Position numbers and translations under genes: made by a program | Source: JBFLVU01 sp964589625 | GTDB taxonomy: Bacteria; Acidobacteriota; UBA4820; DSQY01 | Reading direction: 5' to 3' | DNA length: 64,000 nucleotides | NCBI GenBank assembly: GCA_964589625.1 | Contig: CAZPSH010000003.1 | Coordinates: 62,001 to 126,000, forward strand | Notes under the pieces: generated by a model | The model's input: only the letters and a program-made list of their open reading frames with translations | Database searches by the model: none | Told to the model about the DNA's origin: nothing | In this document: positions 1-8,292 of the stretch, in pieces | How the letters are laid out: the number at the start of each line of letters is the position of its first letter | Numbering within the stretch: the first letter of the stretch is position 1

Positions 1-176
1 ACGCCAGCGAGGCCGCCAAGCAGGTGTGCGACGCCGCCGTGCAGGTCCACGGCGCCTACGGGTACAGCCGCGAGTACCCCGTGGAGCGCTTCTACCGGGA
101 CGTGCGCGTGACCACCATCTACGAGGGCACCTCCGAGGCCCAGCGCATGGTCATCGCCAAGGCCCTCCTGCGCTAG
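1..176 (+). CDS. Acyl-CoA dehydrogenase, C-terminal fragment (cut by window edge)
   Basis: The last 57 residues of an acyl-CoA dehydrogenase; the 5' part lies outside the window. The reading frame begins at base 3 and ends at a TAG at 174-176. The segment VHGAYGYSREYPVERFYRDV and then IYEGTSEAQRMVIAKALL is the classic C-terminal signature of the family. The Glu of the YEGT motif is the catalytic base in medium- and short-chain enzymes. The protein would use FAD to introduce the alpha-beta double bond into an acyl-CoA and pass electrons to ETF. Substrate length cannot be judged from this fragment. It is distinct from the second dehydrogenase at 13569, which has Gly at the YEGT glutamate position. 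Confidence 0.93.
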   Translation, partial: ASEAAKQVCDAAVQVHGAYGYSREYPVERFYRDVRVTTIYEGTSEAQRMVIAKALLR

Positions 177-904
177 CCCCGTTCGCATCGGTCGGCCGGC
201 AGGAGTCCTGACTGCACCTCTCGTCTCGCTTCTTGTGGGAGGCGTCGCCGAACGCCGAGGTTCGCCCCGTCTGCATTCCCAAATCCGAAATCCCAAATCC
301 CAAATCTCACATGCCCCTTGCCCCATCCGGCCCGGCGCCTTCGGCGCCTCCACCCGAGGTCGGGTCCGCGCGTCGAAAGGAAGGCCCTTCTCCTCGCGTC
401 TCTCTCCCTCGGTCCGCCCTTCGGGCGGGCCGGATTCTTATGTCCACGTTCAGCCCTACCTTCGAAGAGGCCCTGCGGGGGAGCGGCGCGGGTCTTGGTT
501 CCAAGGAGCCCCGGCAGGGCGCCCTTCGAGGATGCCCCGGGTGCGCCACCGACGGCGACGGCCCTATTGCGGCGTCAGGCTTCGGCGCCCGCGTCCTCAA
601 CGTACATCAAGTACGCCTCCGGCGCGGGCGCCTCGCCTTCCTTGCACGAGGCCCATCGGCGTCGGGACGCGCCTCCCTCCCTCCGGTCGATCGGCCACAG
701 GCCTGACCCTCCCCTCGCGTCCAAGGTCTCCCGTCTTCCGTCTAGCGTCTCTCGTCTCGGCCGCCGCGCCCTTGCCAACGATCTCCTGACCCCCAGCTGC
801 TTTACGGCTTACGCTCACCGCACATCCTGGAGCATGAACCACCGAGGGAAGAAGGCCGTTCGAGGGGAATGTGGCAATACAAGACCCCAGCATTTCACAG
901 CATT
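177..904. other. Gene-free stretch with low-complexity repeats
   Basis: No convincing gene between the dehydrogenase stop and the oxidoreductase stop. Open frames here have composition typical of random GC-rich DNA and no recognisable domain. Visible structure includes an AAATCC-type repeat at about 275-308, a GC-rich hairpin at 411-431 (CCGCCC-TTC-GGGCGG core) that may act as a terminator, a run of CGTCT-like units at about 718-758, and a 10-base tandem duplication (cagcatttca) at about 890-909 that touches the end of the next gene. Confidence 0.6.
275..308. repeat. Short AAATCC tandem repeat
   Basis: Imperfect tandem copies of (C)CCAAATC/CGAAATC in an otherwise GC-rich region. The sharp drop in GC makes it stand out. 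Its function is unknown; similar short A-rich runs can arise by slippage in intergenic DNA. Confidence 0.6.
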
Positions 905-1921
905 TCATCGCAATCCCACGACGATCTTGCCGAAGTGGCCGCCTTCCTGCATGAGGCGGAAGGCGTCGGGGGCCTCGGGGAAGGGGAAGAGGCGACCGAG
1001 GACGGGGCGGAGTCCGGAGGCGGAGACGGCGCGGTTCATGCGGAGGAACATCTCGCGGCTTCCGACGAAGATGCCCCGCACGGTGACGCTCTTCATGAGG
1101 AGCCAAGTGACGGCGACGGGGGCGGTGGCGCCCGAAAGGACGCCGATCATGGAGACCTGGCCGCCGACGCGTACGGCCTTGAGGGAGCGCTCGAGGGTGC
1201 CGGCGCCGCCCACTTCGATGACGTGGTCCACGCCTTCGCCCGATGTGGCCTTCAGGACGGACTTGTCCCAGTCTGGGTCTTGGGCGTAGTGGAAGCCCGC
1301 CTCGGCGCCGAGCTCGAGGGCCCTGGCGATCTTCTCGTCGCTCCCCGAGGTGACCAGGACGCGAGCGCCCGCCATCTTCGCGAACTGGAGGGCGAAGACG
1401 GAGACGCCCCCCGTGCCGAGGACGAGGACCGTCTGGCCGGGCAGGAGGGGGCTGGGCCCCTCGAAGAGGGCGTTCCAGGCGGTGAGGGCGGCGCAGGGAA
1501 GGCAGGCGGCCTCCTCGGGGGAGAGGTGGGGAGGCACGGGGACGCACCCGGCTTCGGAAAGGAGGACGTACTGGGCGAGACAGCCGTCCAGGGGGCCGCC
1601 GAGGGTGGTCTTGCGGGCCTCCGCCGTGGGCTCGCCGGCGAGCCAGCCCTGGCAGAAGGTCCCCATGACGCGGTCGCCGGGGCGGACGGTGGCCACGTCC
1701 TCCCCCACCTCCTCCACGACCCCGGCCCCGTCGGAGCAGGGGATGAGGGGGAGGCGCTGGCGGGGGTTGTAGGAGCCCCGCACGGTCATGAGGTCGCGGA
1801 AGTTCAGGGAGGCGGCCTGGACGCGCACGAGCACCTGGCCCCGACCCGGCCGGGGCTTCTCGCGCTCGGCGGCCTTGAGGTTCTCCAGCCCGAAGGAACC
1901 CTGGATCTCGAAGACGTTCAT
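905..1921 (-). CDS. Zinc-type alcohol dehydrogenase-like / quinone oxidoreductase (MDR family)
   Basis: 338 residues, normal length for medium-chain dehydrogenase/reductase proteins. The N-terminal GroES-like half contains SLNFRDLMTVRG and a GDRVMG turn; the nucleotide-binding half has VLVLGTGGVSVFALQFAKMAGARV, shown here only as a Rossmann GTGGVS core near residue 169. The product should be an NAD(P)H-dependent oxidoreductase acting on an alcohol, enone or quinone. The structural-zinc four-cysteine cluster of classical alcohol dehydrogenases is absent, which favours the quinone-oxidoreductase/enoyl-reductase side. The start is well supported: AAGGAGGG lies 4-5 bases before the ATG. It is a single gene, divergent from hslV with about 350 bp between. 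The physiological substrate is unknown. Confidence 0.85.
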   Translation of the reverse strand: MNVFEIQGSFGLENLKAAEREKPRPGRGQVLVRVQAASLNFRDLMTVRGSYNPRQRLPLIPCSDGAGVVEEVGEDVATVRPGDRVMGTFCQGWLAGEPTAEARKTTLGGPLDGCLAQYVLLSEAGCVPVPPHLSPEEAACLPCAALTAWNALFEGPSPLLPGQTVLVLGTGGVSVFALQFAKMAGARVLVTSGSDEKIARALELGAEAGFHYAQDPDWDKSVLKATSGEGVDHVIEVGGAGTLERSLKAVRVGGQVSMIGVLSGATAPVAVTWLLMKSVTVRGIFVGSREMFLRMNRAVSASGLRPVLGRLFPFPEAPDAFRLMQEGGHFGKIVVGLR

Positions 1922-2268
1922 GGCACCCTCCTTGGTTCAGAAGGGAAGAATCTACCACAGGGAGGCAGCGGAGAGGGGCAGGCTGCCCAAGCGCTGGATG
2001 CGCGCTTGGCTTCGGGCGGGCCGGCCTGCCTGGCCCGGTTCACAGCGCCCGCCCGCTCGCCTTTGGCGAACCTGGACCCACGGCGCCGGGACACCGCCTT
2101 CCGCCTGCGGGGGGGACGCGCTCCGGCTCGCAGGTTTCCACAGATTCTCCAGACGAGCCAAGAAAGAAGGCCCTCTGTGCCCTCCGTGGTTGAAGAGGTC
2201 TTCCCCTCCGCGGAGCGCTTCTTGGGTTGGCGGCCGGTCTGCGGTATGGTAGCCCTGGAGGTGCGGCG
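1922..2268. other. Divergent intergenic region before hslV
   Basis: About 350 bp between the oxidoreductase start and the hslV start with no supportable gene. A weak sigma70-like pair, TTGGGT at 2222-2227 and TATGGT at 2245-2250 with a 17-base spacer, lies just before hslV. The predicted transcript start would fall close to the hslV ribosome binding site, so this assignment is tentative. I see nothing else specific. Confidence 0.4.
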
Positions 2269-2826
2269 GTGGAGCGCGTGCGTTCGACGACGGTGCTTTG
2301 CGTTTCGAGGGGCGGTCGGGTGGCCCTGGGGGCCGACGGGCAGGTCACGCTGGGCCAGACGGCCATCAAGCACACGGCCAGCAAGGTCCGCAGGCTGTAC
2401 CAAGGGCGCGTGCTGGCGGGCTTCGCGGGCGGGGTGGCCGACGCCTTCGCCCTTTTCACCCGCTTCGAGGCCAAGCTGGAGGAGTTCCACGGGAACTTCG
2501 AGCGGGCCGCCGTGGAACTCGTGAAAGACTGGCGCACCGACCGGGCCTTGAGGCGCCTCGAAGCCATGCTGGTGGTGGCGGACGGGGAGCGGCAGTTCCT
2601 CCTCTCGGGAAGCGGCGAACTCATCGCGCCCGACGACGGCATCCTCGCCATCGGTTCGGGCGGCCCCTACGCCCTCGCCGCGGCCCGTGCGCTCCTGCGC
2701 CACACGGATCTGCCCGCCCGGGCCATCGTGGAAGAGGGCCTGCGGGTCGCCAGCGAGATCTGCGTCTTCACGAACGGCAACCTGGTGGTCGAAGAACTGG
2801 AAAAGGAAAAGACAGCCGGGGTATGA
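2269..2826 (+). CDS. hslV: ATP-dependent protease proteolytic subunit HslV
   Basis: Threonine peptidase that forms double hexamer rings and degrades proteins unfolded by HslU. The chain reads GTG-ERVRS and then TTVLCV, aligning with the TTIVSV start of mature HslV, so Thr7 would be the nucleophile after removal of a six-residue propeptide. Other family marks are GADGQVTLG, KVRRLY, GFAGG, DWRTDR and AIGSGGPYA. GTG at 2269 is chosen because GGAGG at 2257-2261 is correctly spaced; an upstream ATG at 2227 has no such site and would add 14 residues before this Val. 185 residues is usual length. hslU follows after 90 bp, the normal arrangement. Confidence 0.96.
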   Translation: MERVRSTTVLCVSRGGRVALGADGQVTLGQTAIKHTASKVRRLYQGRVLAGFAGGVADAFALFTRFEAKLEEFHGNFERAAVELVKDWRTDRALRRLEAMLVVADGERQFLLSGSGELIAPDDGILAIGSGGPYALAAARALLRHTDLPARAIVEEGLRVASEICVFTNGNLVVEELEKEKTAGV

Positions 2827-2916
2827 GGGCCGTTCCCGGCCCGCCGTAGGCCTTTCCGTGCCCTCCCCCCGTCCTTCCCCGCGGGCCCATCCGGGCTTCC
2901 CCCCGAAGGTGCGAAG

Positions 2917-4329
2917 ATGATCAAGACCGAACCGGGCTCCCTGTACAACCGCCTCGACGATCCCCTCACCCCGAAAAAGATCGTGGAGGAGCTGGACAAG
3001 TTCATCATCGGCCAGGCCGAGGCCAAGCGGGCCGTGGCCGTGGCCCTTCGCAACCGCGTGCGCCGGCAGAGCCTTCCCGACGACCTGCGCGACGAGGTGG
3101 CCCCCAAAAACATCATCATGATCGGCCCCACGGGGGTGGGGAAGACGGAGATTGCGCGGCGTTTGGCGCGCCTGACGGCCTCGCCCTTCCTTAAGATCGA
3201 GGCCAGCAAGTTCACCGAGGTGGGCTACGTGGGTCGTGACGTGGAGTCCATCGTGCGCGACCTGACGGAGATCGGCTTCCAGCTCGTGCGGGAGGAGAAA
3301 GTGGCGGCGGTGAGGGAGAAGGCCAAGGCCCAGGCCGAGGAGCGCCTCCTCGACCTCTTGATCCCGCCGGCCCCCTCCTACCGTCCCGGCGACACGGCCC
3401 CGCCGGCCGCGGGCGGCCCCTGGGAGCCGCCGCCGGTCCCGGGATCTGGGGCCTCCAGCCGGGAGCGCATGCGCGAGTGGCTGAAGGCCGGGCGCCTGAA
3501 CGACCGCACCGTGGAGGTGAGCGTGCCCGAGGGCGGGGCCTCGATGAAGCTCTTCACCCCGGCGGGCATGGAGGAGATGGGCATCAACCTCCAGGAACTC
3601 CTGCCCGGCCTCGGCGGGGGGAGGCGCAAGACCCGCAAGGTCAAGGTCCCCGAGGCCCTCGAACTCCTGGCCCAGGAGGAGGAGGACAAGCTCATCTCCA
3701 AGGACGACATCGACCGCGAGGCCGTCACGCGGACCGAGCAGAGCGGGATCGTCTTCCTCGACGAGATCGACAAAATCGCCGGGAAGGGCTCGGGTAGCCA
3801 CGGGCCGGACGTGAGCCGCGAAGGCGTCCAGAGGGACCTCCTCCCCATCGTGGAGGGCACCCGCGTCAATACGCGCCACGGGCTCGTGCGAACGGACCAC
3901 GTCCTGTTCATCGCCGCGGGGGCCTTCCACATGGCCAAGCCCAGCGACCTCCTGCCCGAACTGCAGGGCCGCTTTCCCATCCGCGTGGAACTCGCGTCCC
4001 TGGGCCGTGGCGATTTCGTGCGGATCCTGAGGGAGCCCCAGAATTCCCTCGTCCTCCAGTACACCTCCCTCCTCGCCACCGAGGGCGTGGAGGTGGTCTT
4101 CACCGACGATGCGGTGGAGGCCATGGCGGCTTACGCCGACGCCATCAACGAGAAGCTGGAGAACATCGGCGCGCGCCGCCTGCACACCGTCCTGGAGCGG
4201 GTCATGGACGAGGTTTCCTTCAACGCGCCCGACCTCGGCGGCGCCAAGGTCACCATCGACAAGGCCTACGTGGACGAGTGCCTTCGCGACGTGGCCGCCG
4301 ACCAGGACCTCAGCCGGTATATTTTGTAA
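2917..4329 (+). CDS. hslU: ATP-dependent protease ATPase subunit HslU
   Basis: AAA+ unfoldase that feeds substrates to HslV. 470 residues. Walker A GPTGVGKT is at 70-77, Walker B IVFLDEID at about 279-286, and the variable intermediate domain lies roughly at 110-245 with a Pro/Gly-rich stretch near 155-185. The sensor/arginine-finger area ELQGRFPIRVEL is intact. The chain ends LSRYIL, the C-terminal tail that docks between HslV subunits and activates it, so the complex should be functional. It follows hslV and is probably cotranscribed; a modest AAGGTG lies before the ATG. Confidence 0.97.
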   Translation: MIKTEPGSLYNRLDDPLTPKKIVEELDKFIIGQAEAKRAVAVALRNRVRRQSLPDDLRDEVAPKNIIMIGPTGVGKTEIARRLARLTASPFLKIEASKFTEVGYVGRDVESIVRDLTEIGFQLVREEKVAAVREKAKAQAEERLLDLLIPPAPSYRPGDTAPPAAGGPWEPPPVPGSGASSRERMREWLKAGRLNDRTVEVSVPEGGASMKLFTPAGMEEMGINLQELLPGLGGGRRKTRKVKVPEALELLAQEEEDKLISKDDIDREAVTRTEQSGIVFLDEIDKIAGKGSGSHGPDVSREGVQRDLLPIVEGTRVNTRHGLVRTDHVLFIAAGAFHMAKPSDLLPELQGRFPIRVELASLGRGDFVRILREPQNSLVLQYTSLLATEGVEVVFTDDAVEAMAAYADAINEKLENIGARRLHTVLERVMDEVSFNAPDLGGAKVTIDKAYVDECLRDVAADQDLSRYIL

Positions 4330-4343
4330 ATGGGTGACCCCAA

Positions 4344-7274
4344 TCATTTCGTCCAGGTGAACTCGGCCCAGCCGCCGTCGGGGTTGACGAAGCGGAACAG
4401 GGTGGGGACGCCCTTTGGGACGAGGCTTTTGAGCGTCGAACCCTTGAGGACCACCTTGGCGGAACTCTTGTAGGTCACGGTGGCGTGGGGCGTCCCTCCG
4501 ATGAAGACCTGCATCCCGTTTTGCAGGTGGGTCCCGGTGACGACGATGCGGAAGGGGTTGGTTTTTTTTGCGAAGGCGGTGACGGCGGGCGGGTCCACCA
4601 CCGTGACGCTCCCCGTGCGGGTGCAGGTCAGCGCCCCGGAGGTGACGGTGAGGGTCCACGAGCGCGCTCCGGGCCCCGAGTAGGCGTGGGCTGAAGCGGA
4701 GGTGGCGGCGCCCGTGCCGTCCCCGAAGTCCCAGGCGAAGGAGGGCGTCGCGCAGCCGGCGGCTACCTGGGCGGTGGCGGAGAAGGCGCCCGGCTCCCCC
4801 GTGTTGAGCAGGGACGGCGCCGAGGCGGCGCAGGTGAGGGAGCAGGAGCCCACGGAGAGGGTTCCGCTCCGCTGGCAGGTCACTCCGTCCGCCGAAGCCG
4901 TCAGCGTCCAGGTGTAGGTCCCCTCCAGGGCATAGGAATGGGAAACCTCGGCCCCAAACGCCGGGGGCGAGCCGTCGCCGAAGTCCCAGGCGAAAGAGGG
5001 GGCGGAGGCGCACTGACTCAAAGAGGCGGAGGCCGAAAAGTCCACGGGTGATCCGAAGAGGACAGAGGTCGGGACGAGGGCCGAGCAGGAAACCGAGCAC
5101 CCTCCCTTGAGGAAGAGGCTGTGATAGGCTCCCGCAGCGGCCAGGGAGGCGGGCCCGAAGCCGGCCACCTGGACCGGAGCGTGGGCATCGGTCCGGGAGC
5201 CTTGGCCCAACTGGCCCGAGGCATTCCAGCCCCAGGTCCAGAGGCTTCCGTCGTCGAGGACGGCCAGGGCGTGAGCGTAACCGAGGGCCACCGACGCGAC
5301 GGGGTGGGGAAGGCCCGTTACCTCCACGGGAAGCGTGCGGTTGGCGGTGGTGCCGTCGCCGAGTTGGCCCATCTCGTTGTCACCCCACAGCCACAGGCTT
5401 CCGTCGTTGAGAAGGGCGGCGCTGAAATGGGCCCCCGCGGCTACGGCGATCGCAGGGAGTGGAAGGCCGAGGACGGGGCCGGGAGCGGTCCGGCCGGTTG
5501 TGGTCCCGTCGCCCAACTGCCCGCGGGGATTGTAGCCCCACGACCAGACGGACCCGTCCTGCCTCAGCGCTAGGGAGTGATAGGCGCCTGCCGCCACGGC
5601 GGTGGCTTGGGTGAGTCCGGCGGCCTGGACGGGGGTGGAGGTAGAGGTCGTGGTCCCGTCGCCCAGTTGGCCCTGAGAGTTGGAGCCCCACCCCCACACC
5701 GTTCCGTCGGACCGGGCGGCAAGGCTGAACACCGCTCCCCCGGCCACGCCGACGATCTGGGTGAGCCCGGTCTTCTGAATCGGGAAACGGGCGTTGTCGT
5801 ACTCGTAGCCCCAGACCCATACGGTGCCGTCCGCCTTCAAGGCCAGCGTGTGGTAGGCGCCCGCGGCGACCTTCGCGACTCCCGCGAGACCGGAAACCGG
5901 AACGGGCGCCCCGCTGGGGGTGAACTCTGCGCTGGCCAATTCCCCGTAGTAGTTGTCGCCCCAGGAGGCGACGGTGCCGTCGGAGAGGAGGGCCACCGAG
6001 TGGGAGGTCCCTCCCGCCGCCTGGACGACGGCTCCCAGGCCCGAAACCTGGGCGAAGGAATCCCGGAAGGTGGGGCGGCCCGCGCCGAGCTGGCCGTCCG
6101 AATCGGAACCCCAGGTCCACACTTCGCCGGCGGCGTCCACGGCCGCGGCGGAATCCCACCCCGCCGTCACACGGCCCGCCTCCGCGACGGCCAGGACCGG
6201 GCCCAGGGAGGAGCCGGAGGTGCAGGTCCCATTTCCGAGCTGGCCGTAGAAATTCACCCCTTGGCCCCGGATCGTGCCGTCGGCGTCAAGGAAAAGGCTG
6301 TACTTGTTTCCGGCGGAGACGGCCTGCACCGAAGAAAGCCCGCCCACGGGAACGGGCGTGGGGCCCCCGCCGTAGCCCCACTGCACGGCCGTGCCGTCGG
6401 CGCGCGCGGCCAGGGCGTGGTCGTAACCCGCCGCGAGGGCGACGACGCCGGTTAGGCCTATCACCTGCACGGGACTCGTCCGGCTTAGAGTGGATCCGTC
6501 GCCCAACTGGCCCGACGTGTTGGCACCCCAGGCCCAGACCGTTCCATCCACTTTCCGCGCCAGCGTGAAGAATCCTCCCGCGGCGATGTCCACGACGTCC
6601 TTGAGCCCGGGGACGGGAGCGGGAAGGAGGCGGCCCGTGGTGGTTCCGTCGCCCAGTTCACCGAAAGAGTTGCCGCCCCAGGTGTAGACCGTGCCGTTCT
6701 GATGCAGGGCCACGCTGTGGCCCAGCCCGGCGGCCACCTTCGTGATGGTGTTCAATGACAGCGTGTGGATGGGCGTGGAGCGCGGGACCGTCGTCCCATC
6801 TCCGAGGCGGCCCGCGCCGTTGCAGCCCCAGGCCCACACGGAGCCGTCGGCGCCGAGGGCGAGGACGTGCTGCCGGCCCGCCGAGATCTGCTTGATGCCC
6901 GAGATGCCGGAGACCTGAACGGGCGTGCTGCTAGAAAGGAAGGTCCCGTTGCCCAACTGTCCGTCCGTGTTTCGGCCGAAGGCCCAGACCGTCTCGTCCT
7001 CCCTCAGGATCGCCGTGAATCCGTCTCCGGCGCTCACGCCCTTGGCGGGGCCGAGTCCCGGAAGGAGGAGGGGGGTTGCCGCCACGGGGGCCGCGCCGTC
7101 GCCGATCTGCCCCCGGTCGTTGCCCCCGGTACTGTGGAGCGACTGCGCGATGGGCGTGAGCCCCGCTAGGAAGGCCGCCGCGAGCGCGACCGAGGCCCCC
7201 AACCGCAGCCTCCCAAAAACCCACGAAAACGACCTGGCCATGCCGCCACCCGCCCGAATCCTGAATCTTGTCAT
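4344..7274 (-). CDS. Secreted RCC1-repeat protein with two PKD domains
   Basis: About 976 residues. After a basic N terminus and hydrophobic signal segment come roughly 14 RCC1-like repeats (about residues 35-725), most showing WxWGxN then GQLGDG or a variant, predicting one or two seven-bladed propellers. Two PKD domains follow (about 726-810 and 811-894), each with AWDFGDG. The last 80 residues form an IPT/TIG-like domain ending in FRFVNPDGGWAEFTW. Function is unknown; exported RCC1 proteins are often surface or adhesion proteins, which is inference. Start is uncertain among ATGs at 7286, 7274 and 7241; 7274 has GGAGAGG before it. Two decayed relatives occur at 21659-22378 and 49541-49597. 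Convergent with hslU, 14 bp apart. Confidence 0.85.
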   Translation of the reverse strand: MTRFRIRAGGGMARSFSWVFGRLRLGASVALAAAFLAGLTPIAQSLHSTGGNDRGQIGDGAAPVAATPLLLPGLGPAKGVSAGDGFTAILREDETVWAFGRNTDGQLGNGTFLSSSTPVQVSGISGIKQISAGRQHVLALGADGSVWAWGCNGAGRLGDGTTVPRSTPIHTLSLNTITKVAAGLGHSVALHQNGTVYTWGGNSFGELGDGTTTGRLLPAPVPGLKDVVDIAAGGFFTLARKVDGTVWAWGANTSGQLGDGSTLSRTSPVQVIGLTGVVALAAGYDHALAARADGTAVQWGYGGGPTPVPVGGLSSVQAVSAGNKYSLFLDADGTIRGQGVNFYGQLGNGTCTSGSSLGPVLAVAEAGRVTAGWDSAAAVDAAGEVWTWGSDSDGQLGAGRPTFRDSFAQVSGLGAVVQAAGGTSHSVALLSDGTVASWGDNYYGELASAEFTPSGAPVPVSGLAGVAKVAAGAYHTLALKADGTVWVWGYEYDNARFPIQKTGLTQIVGVAGGAVFSLAARSDGTVWGWGSNSQGQLGDGTTTSTSTPVQAAGLTQATAVAAGAYHSLALRQDGSVWSWGYNPRGQLGDGTTTGRTAPGPVLGLPLPAIAVAAGAHFSAALLNDGSLWLWGDNEMGQLGDGTTANRTLPVEVTGLPHPVASVALGYAHALAVLDDGSLWTWGWNASGQLGQGSRTDAHAPVQVAGFGPASLAAAGAYHSLFLKGGCSVSCSALVPTSVLFGSPVDFSASASLSQCASAPSFAWDFGDGSPPAFGAEVSHSYALEGTYTWTLTASADGVTCQRSGTLSVGSCSLTCAASAPSLLNTGEPGAFSATAQVAAGCATPSFAWDFGDGTGAATSASAHAYSGPGARSWTLTVTSGALTCTRTGSVTVVDPPAVTAFAKKTNPFRIVVTGTHLQNGMQVFIGGTPHATVTYKSSAKVVLKGSTLKSLVPKGVPTLFRFVNPDGGWAEFTWTK

Positions 7275-7395
7275 GCGCCTCTCCATGACCTCCCTTAACC
7301 CCGTCCTCGGGTCCTCTATTCTCGGACGAGGGGATGGCTCGATGGGGTTCGAGGCGGGGGCCGATGGTTCCGCGGAGACGCGCCGAGGAAAGACG

Positions 7396-8124
7396 CTAAC
7401 ACGAAAGGCCTGGCTCCAATAGGACTTTTTCCAGGTATTCGAGGTGGATGCGGACGGAGCGCCGGGCTTGGGAGGGGGCGCCGGCCTCCACGGCGTCGAG
7501 GACGGAGAGGAGCTGGGTTCGGATGGCCTCTCCGGCCTCGGGGTGGCCCTGGAGGCGCAGGCGGCTGGCGGGTAGGGCGTTCTGCACGAGGCGGTCGATG
7601 GACCTCCGGAGGTGGTCGAAGAGAGTGTTGTGGGTGGCGGCGGCGAGGAGCGAGAAAAAGGCCACGTAGGCCTTGCCTCCCGTTTCCCGCCGGACGAGGT
7701 TTTCGGTGGAGTGGCCGAGGGCCTCCTTGGCCAGGGCGCGCAGGGACGCGATGTCTTCGGAGGTCCGCCGTTCGGCGGCGAGGGCGGCGCCCTCGGCATC
7801 GATGATCTTCCGGATTTCCAAGAGGTCCCAGAGGCGGGCCGGGTCCACGGCGATCATCTCCTGGATCCCTTCGGGGTCGTCCATGGAGAGCGCCTCGGCC
7901 ACAAAGACGCCGGAGCGCGGCCTCACTTCGACGAGTCCCCGCGCCTCCAGGGCGCCGATGGCCTCCCGGACGGTGGGCCGGCTGACGCCGAGCTGGCGCG
8001 CCAGGGCCGACTCCGAGGGGAGCCGGTCGCCGGCCTTGAGGGCCCCTTCGCTGATGAGCCTCGCAAGGTATTCGCCGGCCTGGCGGCTGAGTTTCGGTCG
8101 GCGCTCCAGGGGATGGATCTGCAT
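7396..8124 (-). CDS. FadR-subfamily GntR transcriptional regulator
   Basis: 242 residues from the chosen start. N-terminal winged helix-turn-helix (LPSESALARQLGVSRPTVREAI, then ALEARGLVEVRPRSGVFV) followed by an all-helical FCD effector domain (about 90-235). Members repress or activate catabolic operons in response to small acids or acyl-CoAs. It is divergent from a complete beta-oxidation cluster, so a long-chain acyl-CoA or related ligand is the best guess. In-frame ATGs exist at 8163, 8136 and 8124; 8124 is preferred because GGAG sits 6 bases before it and because the operator-like TGGTAAGACCA at 8138-8148 then falls in the leader rather than in coding sequence. Autoregulation is therefore likely. 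Confidence 0.85.
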   Translation of the reverse strand: MQIHPLERRPKLSRQAGEYLARLISEGALKAGDRLPSESALARQLGVSRPTVREAIGALEARGLVEVRPRSGVFVAEALSMDDPEGIQEMIAVDPARLWDLLEIRKIIDAEGAALAAERRTSEDIASLRALAKEALGHSTENLVRRETGGKAYVAFFSLLAAATHNTLFDHLRRSIDRLVQNALPASRLRLQGHPEAGEAIRTQLLSVLDAVEAGAPSQARRSVRIHLEYLEKVLLEPGLSC

Positions 8125-8137
8125 GGGCCGCTCCATC

Positions 8138-8190
8138 TGGTAAGACCACAGTTCTGGAAGCATCCTAGGTTAATGTTTCATAAAATGCAA
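8138..8190 (-). promoter_or_regulatory. Promoter and operator of the FadR-type regulator
   Basis: On the minus strand, TTGCAT (8185-8190) and TAGGAT (8162-8167) are separated by exactly 17 bases. Just downstream lies TGGTAAGACCA (8138-8148), fitting the TGGT-N3-ACCA pattern of FadR-subfamily operators. Binding there would block the regulator's own transcription. Confidence 0.65.
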
Positions 8191-8199
8191 CCAGTTGGC

Positions 8200-8247
8200 T
8201 TGACAGGGAGGACGCACGTTCCTATAGTTTTCTACGTGGTCTGACCA
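8200..8247 (+). promoter_or_regulatory. Promoter and operator of the beta-oxidation operon
   Basis: TTGACA (8200-8205) and TATAGT (8223-8228) with a 17-base spacer form a near-consensus sigma70 promoter. TGGTCTGACCA (8237-8247), a perfect 5-1-5 palindrome, overlaps the expected transcript start. It matches the core of the E. coli FadR site (TGGTCNGACCA) and pairs with a similar site in the divergent promoter. Repression by the neighbouring GntR protein is the simplest reading. Confidence 0.8.
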
Positions 8248-8292
8248 GAAACGATCCCGCGGGACTCCCTGCGCCCGCCTCAGGAGGGGAGG

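Noticed and set aside
275..308. CRISPR-like short repeats
   Set aside because: Units are about 7 bases without spacers of constant size; simple tandem repeat only. No cas genes anywhere in the window.
597..1958. Arg/Pro-rich minus-strand frame upstream of and over the MDR gene
   Set aside because: Composition of a frame shadow; the real gene in this region is the MDR oxidoreductase in another frame.
1918..5100. 1060-codon minus-strand open frame opposite hslVU
   Set aside because: Shadow of hslV, hslU and the RCC1 gene's other frame; no family motif and no ribosome site.
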